From assembly GCA_015178975.1 (NCBI GenBank), contig WHVD01000048.1, positions 372,001-436,000 of the forward strand: a stretch of 64,000 bases of DNA. The letters are read 5' to 3'. Under the pieces are notes generated by a model, which ran no database searches, was not told the DNA's origin, and saw nothing but the letters and a program-made list of their open reading frames with translations. This document shows positions 56,676-64,000 of the stretch, piece after piece. This stretch comes from Hysterangium stoloniferum (lineage: Eukaryota > Basidiomycota > Agaricomycetes > Hysterangiales > Hysterangiaceae). Positions within the stretch are counted from its first letter, which is position 1. Every line of letters starts with the position of its first letter. Both the position numbers and the translations under genes were made by a program.

Positions 56676-57968
56676 ATGTTTCTTACACATTCTGAATACG
56701 GTAGGAACTGTTTAGTATAGCTACTCGTGTTCGTTGTGCTTATGATTATGTTGGGGACAGATCGTGGCGTTAACACATTTTCTCCGGAGGGTCGACTATT
56801 TCAAGGTAGGTTAACTTAATCAGTTTTGCAATGTCTCATGTTTTTATTATGCAGTGGAATATGCCATCGAAGCTATTAAAGTGAGAAATGCCCTTTGAAC
56901 CACTGGATATAAAACTGATGCCATTCGTCATTTCCAGCTCGGCTCAACAACAGTCGGAATTCGCACCTCGGAAGGCGTCGTCCTAGGTGTCGAGAAGCGT
57001 GTGCAATCGCCTCTATTAGAGTCAAGTTCGATAGAGAAGATTATGGAGATTGATACCCACTTGGGATGTGCTGTGAGTGGTGGGTTGCGTGCACTTTTGC
57101 GCTGTGGCTGCCGGCTGACTTCGCTTTTCTCTCTTATTGGTTAATAGGATGGATGGCTGATGCACGAACGATGATTGACCATGCGAGGGTTACATCACAG
57201 AATCACGCGTTCACGTATGATGAGAAAATTAAGGTGGATCGTGTGCCTTTTATACGCCTTGGGATGCAACTCAGGCTGTTGGTATAGGTTGAATCTGTCA
57301 CTCAGGCGGTTTGTGATATTGCGCTGCGGTTTGGTGAGAGTGTGCATGATGAGGACGCAATGATGGTATGTTGAAGCTACCATATCCTAACTTACCAGCG
57401 TTGTTTGTTAAACTGGTCACATTACACGCAGAGTCGGCCATTTGGAGTTGCGCTTTTAATCGGCGGCATTGATGAGTTAGGGCCACAACTGTGCGTGTCC
57501 CACATACTTAAGTAAGTGCATGCCGATTGATCTCAATATTGTCAGATACCACACCGATCCATCTGGTACATTTATGCGATACGAGGCCAAGGCAATTGGG
57601 AGCGGAAGTGAGGCAGCGCAGGCTGAGTTGCAAGATAAATGGCATAAGGTGAGCAATGCGACATATCCATCTCACAACTACGACTCATGTTAATATCTCG
57701 CTCTTCACAGCAAATGACACTGGTGGAAGCACACACTCTAGCTTTACGGGTGTTGAAGCAAGTGATGGAGGAGAAGCTTGATCAACACAATGTACAACTT
57801 GCACAGGTAGGCAGCTCATCCGAATTCATGTGAGAGTAGCGGCCCACTGTCTTTTCATTCACTCAGGTAACTCCTGCAAATGGCTTTGAGATCCTTACCG
57901 AGACGAAGTTAAAGGAGGTTATTGACGTCGTGTGCTCTTTATATGGCTTGGTATACATCTTAGGCTGA
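56676..57968 (+). CDS. PUP2: 20S proteasome subunit alpha-5
   Basis: Ten exons give 253 residues: 56676-56700, 56761-56805, 56855-56880, 56938-57079, 57148-57233, 57288-57365, 57432-57490, 57546-57648, 57711-57806, 57867-57968. The tiny first exon codes MFLTHSEYD; the joined start contains [20 protein letters not shown], the alpha-subunit signature. Further conserved blocks: [66 protein letters not shown] and [11 protein letters not shown]. Alpha-5 (PSMA5/PUP2) sits in the outer ring of the 20S core, gates entry and has no active site. Most family members end at or near the EVI-- block, but here the frame continues for about 11 residues ([11 protein letters not shown]) to a TGA in sequence flanking a copia remnant. 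Exon 5 uses an unusual donor, GTGGAT. Otherwise intact. Confidence 0.92.
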
Positions 57969-57979
57969 GCTTTCCTCGT

Positions 57980-58087
57980 TATAACCTTGCCGACATGTTT
58001 ACAAAACCGCTGACCAAAATGCTTTTCAACAAGCAGTGCCTGGCATTGCGACTTTGTGCGAGTGCGTCAAGCCAGGGGGAGTGTTGA
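57980..58087 (+). pseudogene. Ty1/copia RNase H C-terminal remnant (element 3)
   Basis: 36 codons read YNLADMFTKPLTKMLFNKQC and LALRLCASASSQGEC before TGA; the NLADMFTKPL block is the end of copia RNase H. A purine tract CAGGGGGAG (58073-58081) and an LTR follow. Confidence 0.85.
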
Positions 58088-58379
58088 ATTAGACCCTCGC
58101 ACTCTAGCCTACACCAAGCCTAAACGGCTACAATAAGCTGTATTGTACCTCACCCATGTGTACCATGTCTCACTCTAATTGTCTCACCCTTGCATTATTT
58201 AACTTCTGTAATTGCAGCTCTATACCTCAGTTGAATTCCTTACTCATGTCGACTGAGGTACGTTACCACCATTATATCTTCAGTTACATTAACGTACTAA
58301 ATGTACCTTAGTGTATTTGTTACAGGTAGTAAATATTAGTCGAATCAGTTACTCGTGTCGACTGAGTGTATTTGTTACA
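58082..58379 (+). mobile_element. 3' LTR of copia element 3
   Basis: Starts TGTTGAATTAGACCC after the purine tract and ends TATTTGTTACA. It contains two versions of TACTCRTGTCGACTGAG. The right end is set from the CA terminus; no target duplication is visible because the left half of the element is missing. Confidence 0.65.
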
Positions 58380-58826
58380 AGGGACTATCTTCGCTTTTAA
58401 ATTTATGTAGGTTCATACAACTCTCAAGTCTGCATTATGTGTGAAATGATTGCCGTTCATAAATAGGATGTAGTCAAGCCACGGGTGGTGTCCGCAAGTG
58501 CATTCAACTCGTGTATGGTATCAACGCGTACAAGCTGCAGAGCTCGTGGCGGCGGTGAAAAGTGACTGTACGCAGTCTTATATTTTCTCGATCTATGGCA
58601 CGTGTAAGGTCAAATTTTAAATGGAAGAGAATTGGTTTAAAGAATTTGCCCAACACAGTGCCTCGCACGGCGTGATGGCCCTCGGTTTATCGCAAAATAT
58701 TTGTCGAGATCATTCATCCTGTCGATTGAACACTGTCCTGAAGGTCTGATGAGCCTGAACGAGACATGCTTCTCCTGGTGTTGTTGACATGTGTTCGGAT
58801 TATCCAAGAGAAAGGATAAGGATTGC

Positions 58827-59110
58827 TCCAATTGACGGTGCAATACCTTTGTCAGGGCAACCATGTTTCTCCAACACTGATGTGAGGTTCTAATTAGACC
58901 CTACCGACACACGAGTGGAAGGTATGGCGACCTCGCAAAGGAAGGACGTGCGGTGAAATGTAAATGCTCAAGCGGGTCACTGATGAATTGGTCATTGGTC
59001 GAACCGCGTATGGTGTCACAATGCGGAAGGAGAGAAACGAGAATGGCGATGGCATCGAGGCTGCGCACTGTGGCACACGCAGAGTCAGGCTCGGAAAGTC
59101 CAGCTATCAG
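58827..59110. repeat. Dispersed repeat Z, copy 2
   Basis: Same order of words as 40739-40985 (GAGTGGAAGGTATGGCGA, GGAAGGACGTGC, TCCAGCTATC). Confidence 0.65.
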
Positions 59111-59715
59111 TTTCAGAGGAAATGCTATTATTATGCCGGCAGAATGCAAGAGTGGGTAACTTGACGCGTCTATCTCTAGCACGGGTGTATGCCCGTTTCT
59201 GTGCCATACACTGGCGGTGGCGCGCTGGATGACTCGGGACAGCGAGGGTGGAAGCGATAACAACGACGAAGATGACGTCAATGGTAGTGAGAGTACAGGA
59301 AAGGCCATCACAGTAGGTAACGGACGGGGACGTACCAAATTCGAAGAAACGCGGGGAATATCCTCGTCATTCATGGAGTCCCTCACTTGCTAAACGTCGC
59401 ACATCATCCTTCACCACCGATACCCGCTCTTCAACATCCTTGACAAACCCGCACCCATCATCGAGCTTCTCACCCTCGCCTCGCACCATCTCGTACGGCT
59501 AGGGCATCCCCACCGCAACCAGCCGCTCCCGTTCGCATTTCAGCCTGGTGATGCGTAAGGGCCAACCAAGCCATCCGCTCTCGAAATGCATCGTGCAGCT
59601 TTGTGAAGGATCACCCGACAGCCATCTCGCGAGTGACGAGCGTAGCAATGGGGAACACGACGATGACGAAGATGAGCATGGAGATAGTCATGCGCATTTG
59701 GGCTCTGACTCGGTG

Positions 59716-59772
59716 TCGGGTTCTGGATCGGGTTCTGGATCGGGTTCTGGATCGGGTTCTGGATCGGGCTCG
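59716..59772. repeat. 12 bp microsatellite GGTTCTGGATCG
   Basis: Four to five head-to-tail copies, the last as GGCTCGGAGTCG. Confidence 0.9.
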
Positions 59773-60560
59773 GAGTCGGACGGGCGTTCGCCTCTCGCAT
59801 TACGCGGACACCTGTGTGTTTTCTGACGGCCTTGCGCTCGCTCCGTGGGGTGTGTGGTTGGTCGAGAACGCATCATGACAGATGCCCAATAAGAACGTAG
59901 ACGTACCGGAGAAAAGGGTCGTGCTTATCCGACGACGACCTCTTGGGAACGCACCCTCGATGAAATCAAATTGTGCCGAAAATTTCCGTGGAAATCGGGC
60001 TAAAGCATACCACTGCTGTGGCTATTGCATATGTTATACGTGTGTGGGGTCAAATAAAGTGACGAACAGTTTCGTTCGACTAACTTTTACTCCATCAGAA
60101 AGTTCCATATGTATTCCCAATTATTAGTGGAAGGAAAATTGAGCATTTGCAAGCGACTATTCTGCATGTACGCTGTAATTTGGCATATTTGCAATGTATA
60201 TCAGAATCTTCAAACTCGAAATGGGCGGTGATGGCATTGAAATGGGAAATTTGTTGCTGTTAATGGCTCAGAGTGAGCGGTTAAATACCTCAACAAGATA
60301 TTGTTTGGCCGGCTGCACAGCGAAACAAGTTTTGGCACCATGTCTGTGCCTTGGTGGGGTGTCCCAAGGAAGACACAAATGGATCCATTTATGTGGCAGG
60401 AGATGATGCCGTTCATGGGCAAGATTTGCTTCTATCAAGGCCTGTTCCCAAGCATGAATGAAACGTGAATCGGACAGTGATATGTTTGAAGCACTCGACA
60501 GTTACTTTAATTCCAAAACCGGGATCATTGTATATGACGTGCGTCACCTGCGACTTGCTT

Positions 60561-61050
60561 GAAGCTATGCATAATCTGTAAGAGTCGAGTCGTCTTGTCC
60601 ATTTAAGGAAGTTTAATTAGTTAACTAAATATTAAAATTGAATAATTAACTAAATATTATAACGAACTAAAATAATTACAGTAATAAAAAATTTATATCG
60701 GTTATTGGTTAGAACGAAGATTGGGAGGGCAGGTGGCAGACGGAAACACAGGCTCAGAATTCGTGTACAGTCTAGATTGTTGGAGGTAAGATAAATGAAT
60801 GTTATAAGAAGATGGAGGTGGCTCCAGTTCAGGAGGGAGTGATGCGTAGAAGGGCTCGGTAGATGTGGGAGGCTCCAGTTCAGGAGGGAGTGATGCGTAG
60901 AAGGGCTCGGCGGATGTGGGATGATAAGACGAAGAGGGTAAGGATAGGGATGGGAAAGGGAAATTTTCCTTTTCGGTGGATATTGCAACAGCTGGTGTTG
61001 GAAAGCCTCTCCCAGAAGCTTTGAGATTAATCTTCTTACCACCGGACACT
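60561..61050 (-). mobile_element. Truncated second copy of the MULE (3' end of transposase and one inverted repeat)
   Basis: Nearly identical to 45450-45939, starting with the terminal repeat GAAGCTATGCATAATCTG and ending abruptly after ACCGGACACT. Includes the same C-terminal transposase frame (EPFYASLPPELEPP twice). No second inverted repeat is visible in the window. Confidence 0.85.
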
Positions 61051-61349
61051 ATGGTATATGAATGGGCTGAGTGTGTCAGTAGTCTATTAATTTAGGGCTC
61101 TTATCTGTGAGTATTTAAAAGTAGAATAAAGTATGGAAAATCAAATGAATAGCTTTCATTTGGATTGTGTAACTAAGCTAAGTTGCATTAATGACAAGGA
61201 GAATTCTCATTAACCTGAGAAAGGTAAGATCCTGTAAACCTGGAACATGTAGAATATGTAAAATGTATGAATACAAGTGGAATGATACTGTGTACTTTAA
61301 GATGGTTCAAAAGGCTTATATTTCATAATTCAGCTCTGCTGTTTACATA
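61051..61349. other. No gene recognised
   Basis: AT-rich sequence between two transposon fragments. Confidence 0.5.
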
Positions 61350-61730
61350 TACAGTGAGGGACAAAACCCTTCCAATGATTTTTAGTTGTGCAAAGATCCT
61401 TGAATAACTCAAGAACCACTGTAGATACAGACCTGAAATTTGGGGGTCGGTTAGGTCTATATGTTATCTATATGCCCTTAAAATATTATGACATAAGCAT
61501 TAGTATTTCCCACACTATAAATAAAACACTAATAAAATCACATTGGAAGGGTTTTGTCCCTGGTATAAAAAGAACACAAATCAAACAATCTAGTACTTGG
61601 TATAGCCTCTCTTGGCTTTCAAAACAGCCTCAACCCTTCTAGGAATACTCTCTATCAAGTTCTGACAAGTAGAGGCAGGGATATTCTCCCACTCTGTCTG
61701 AACCCTCTCCCACAACTCACACAAATTCAT
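61350..61730 (-). mobile_element. Tc1-type transposon remnant: one terminus and transposase C-terminus
   Basis: A TA dinucleotide (61350-61351) is followed by CAGTGAGGGACAAAACCC. At 61730-61590 (minus) 46 codons read MNLCELWERVQTEWENIP, STCQNLIESIPRRVEAVLKA and KRGYTKY before TAG, the standard end of Tc1-like transposases (IP...CQNLIESMPRRVEAVIKA). Between them a 210 bp module is bounded by inverted copies of AGGGACAAAACCCTTCCAAT (61357-61377, 61541-61561). The rest of the element is lost beyond 61730. Confidence 0.85.
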
Positions 61731-62096
61731 TTAAAATTAGGACAGTTGCATAGTTTGTAATGGTGCAGCATATAAACTGCAGCCAAGTCCCACCATTCAC
61801 AGTCTTTGCTCCTTGGTTTAGTACTTGACTTAGGGACTTAAGGTCTCTATGGTATGTATATTATATTCTCAGCTGATCTCACTTCCAATATTCTGACTAT
61901 ATCCAGCCTCTATCACATATATGTATATATGGTCCAATCACTGACTAGATACATATAAAAGCTGTATAAGGCAGCAATATCATTGTACACTCATGATCAA
62001 CATCATCCAACCTCTCTTTTGGACCAAACTCAGTTGATTTCATAGCAATATTCAATCCTTGTTATATCTCTAGTGCAACATAACTAAGTATATATG
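61731..62096. other. Probable eroded LTR
   Basis: Contains GGTGCAGCATATAAACTGCA with GCCAAGTCCC, similar to the conserved inner block of the gypsy LTRs in this window, and a TATAAAAGC box at about 61955. CpG is almost absent. Termini not found. Confidence 0.45.
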
Positions 62097-62098
62097 TA

Positions 62099-63717
62099 CA
62101 GTGGCTCAAAAAATCATTCCAATGTTTTGTTGTTTTGGAAAGATTGATTCACAATACAAATGCCAGACATCAGAAAATTCTTAAAATATTACCCCATATA
62201 GTATAGCATATTAGCTTGAAATGGATGCTTAGCCTATGTAATTTGAAGCCAAAATGGTGGAATAATAAATGAAACAAAATAATTACTCATTGGAATGATT
62301 TTTTGACCCTATATTATTTTAACAGAAAAGCCACTATTTCAGTAAAAATATAAGTCTAAACCAATTGTAATAATAATGAACATGTCATGTGACTTTGTTT
62401 ACATCTGTTTGACATGTTGACAGTTGGTTCAACTACTTCTTAGCTTTTACCATCACTATGAAAGCTATTTCTGCTACTCAGCACTTTAATATTATCTCTC
62501 TTCTTCCAGAGGGATGTTCCTATCCTCAAATCCAGAATAACACTGACTCAGGAAGGGATACAATAAGTGTGATCAAGGTTGAAGTACTTTTGGATAAAGA
62601 AAACACCCTAGTTGGCCATCCTTCCAAGCTTATTACTTATGACAAACAGTCAATTATCCATCAAATTAGCTCTGGAAATCTTGACAATGCTGTTCAAGCT
62701 TCCCAATTCATTAATTCTACTATCCCAGCTCTGTCACTCCTCAAACAGTCAGGAATGTACTCAAGAACAATGGTTTTTACTCTGCAACAAAGAAGAAAGT
62801 ACCCATGTTGAAGAAGACTCATTATCAGAAGTCACTTGAGTTTGCTCAGTACTATGAAAACTGGACTATGACACCTTTCCACCAGATGCAATTTTGTTAA
62901 TAATGGTCTTATGTATTTATCTACAATACTATTTTGGAGTCCCCTACAATCCAGGTTTTATCATACTAAGCAAACTCAAGTGACTTCTGATAATGAGCCT
63001 TCTTCAACATGGGTGCTTTCTTCTTTGTTGCAGAGTAAAAACCATTGTTCTTGAGTACATTCCTGACTGTTTGAGGAGTGACAGATTTGGGGATAGTAGA
63101 ATTAATGAATTGGGTAGCTTGAACAGCATTGTCAAGATTTCCAGAGCTAATTTGATGGACAATTGACTGTTTGTCATGAGTAATAAGCTTGGAAGGATGG
63201 CCAGCTAGGGTGTTTTCCTTATCCAAAAGTACTTCAAACCTTGATCACACTTATTGTATCCCTTCCTGAGTCAGTGTTATTCTGGATTTGAGGATAGGAA
63301 CATCCCTCTGGAAGAAGAGAGATAATATTTAAGTGCTGAGTAGCAGAAATAGCTTTCATGGTGATGGTAAAAGCTAAGAAGTAGTTGAACTAACTGTCAA
63401 CATGTCAAACAGATGTAAATAAAGTCACATGACATGTTCATTATTATTACAATTGGTTTAGACTTATATTTTTACTGAAATAGTGGCTTTTCTGTTAAAA
63501 TAATATAGGGTCAAAAAATCATTCCAATGAGTGATTATTTTGTTTCATTTATTACTCCACCATTTTGGCTTCAAACTACATAGGCTAAGCATCCATTTCA
63601 AGCTAATATGATATACTATATGGGTAATATTTTAAGAATTTTCTGATGTCTGGCATTTGTATTGTGAATCAATCTTTCCAAAACAACAAAACATTGGAAT
63701 GATTTTTTGAGCCACTG
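62099..63717. mobile_element. Palindromic (fold-back) Tc1 element
   Basis: Two arms of about 750 bp, 62099-62857 and 62970-63717, are near-perfect reverse complements around a ~110 bp spacer. Ends are CAGTGGCTCAAAAAATC ... and its complement, next to TA on both sides (62097-62098, 63718-63719), the normal Tc1/mariner target duplication. Each arm encodes the N-terminal DNA-binding half of a Tc1 transposase: on + STQHF-like start (ISATQHFNIISLLPEGCSYP), HPSKLITYDKQSIIHQISSG and NLDNAVQASQFINSTIP; on - the same block plus SVTPQTVRNVLKNNGFYSAT. The catalytic DDE half is absent. Within each arm the outer motif is repeated in inverted form about 200 bp inward. Confidence 0.88.
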
Positions 63718-64000
63718 TACATATATGCTGTTTAAGACAAAGGAATCATCATGGGCTTGGACTGACATTATTCTGCCCATTCCTTATCCTAGTTGTATTT
63801 TGTATTTGGGCTTTTTGGATTTACACCTGAGTCCTTTACATATATCCTCTAACAAAAAACATGATTTACCATTATACATATTTAAGACCTGTCCATCTTA
63901 GAGTTTTATGGATACTAGTACTCCAAAGCAACAAATTCTCACAACTCTTACAGAAGTGTAAAGTAACTGGAAAGAAAAAAATCACAAATAGATTAATGGA
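63718..64000. other. No gene recognised at the right edge
   Basis: AT-rich; a 64-codon frame (63707-63901) starts inside the transposon end and has no family signature. Confidence 0.5.

Larger units (their letters stand above)
58380..60560. other. No intact gene; contains repeat Z and a Gly-Ser microsatellite
   Basis: Repeat Z copy 2 lies at 58827-59110. Around 59690-59780 is a 12 bp repeat. Other open frames (e.g. 59548-59826) are driven by the repeat and show no family. Confidence 0.45.

Noticed and set aside
59548..59826. Gly-Ser-rich ORF
   Set aside because: Driven by a 12 bp microsatellite; no flanking domain recognised.

Overview
The window looks like a piece of a mushroom-forming basidiomycete (Agaricomycete) nuclear genome. 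The evidence is: genes packed with 50-65 nt GT-AG introns, several protein families I know only from Agaricomycetes, and a large load of LTR retrotransposons, Helitron, MULE and Tc1 elements. I cannot name the species. Exon boundaries were placed by hand from reading frame, splice signals and family knowledge.

Left part (1-13.6 kb) is mostly host genes. It holds the end of the tRNA 2-thiolation gene CTU2 (with a GC-AG intron), a broken piece of an O-GlcNAc transferase gene abutting its stop codon, and an Agaricomycete gene of unknown function (1132-2704). A 14-exon PHO84-type phosphate transporter follows (5571-7983). It is flanked by two divergently placed paralogues of one small secreted six-cysteine family (3975-4501 on +, 9525-10039 on -). 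A two-exon SLC35A-type nucleotide-sugar transporter with a very GC-rich 3' half lies at 12151-13649.

Middle part (15.6-45 kb) is a transposon graveyard. It contains a truncated Ty1/copia polyprotein, two copies of a ~675 bp short element in opposite orientation, eroded Ty3/gypsy gag-pol remnants, and a nest of LTRs of one family (a complete 820 bp solo LTR with a 5 bp target duplication sits inside an older copy). It also contains a degenerate autonomous Helitron (Rep plus Pif1-like helicase, 27351-32888). Downstream of the helicase, two copies of one 137 bp sequence bracket 3.3 kb of minisatellite arrays. Older copies have lost CpG to TpG/CpA, consistent with methylation or RIP-like decay.

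Right part (45-64 kb) starts with a HIR1-like relic and a structurally complete MULE-type DNA transposon (45450-50107) with 31 bp inverted ends, a 9 bp target duplication and a decayed DDE transposase gene interrupted by a solo LTR. It continues with an intact-looking 16-exon gene for a 1289-residue EF-hand/ZZ-finger protein with an NLR-like N-terminal region, and proteasome subunit alpha-5 (PUP2), whose last exon runs into a copia remnant. The end of the window holds a MULE fragment, a Tc1 transposase tail and a 1.6 kb palindromic fold-back Tc1 element.

Functionally the host genes (tRNA thiolation, phosphate uptake, Golgi nucleotide-sugar import, proteasome) are unrelated housekeeping genes. 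The most unusual material is the mobile-element architecture and the two lineage-specific families (six-Cys secreted proteins, EF-hand/ZZ protein).
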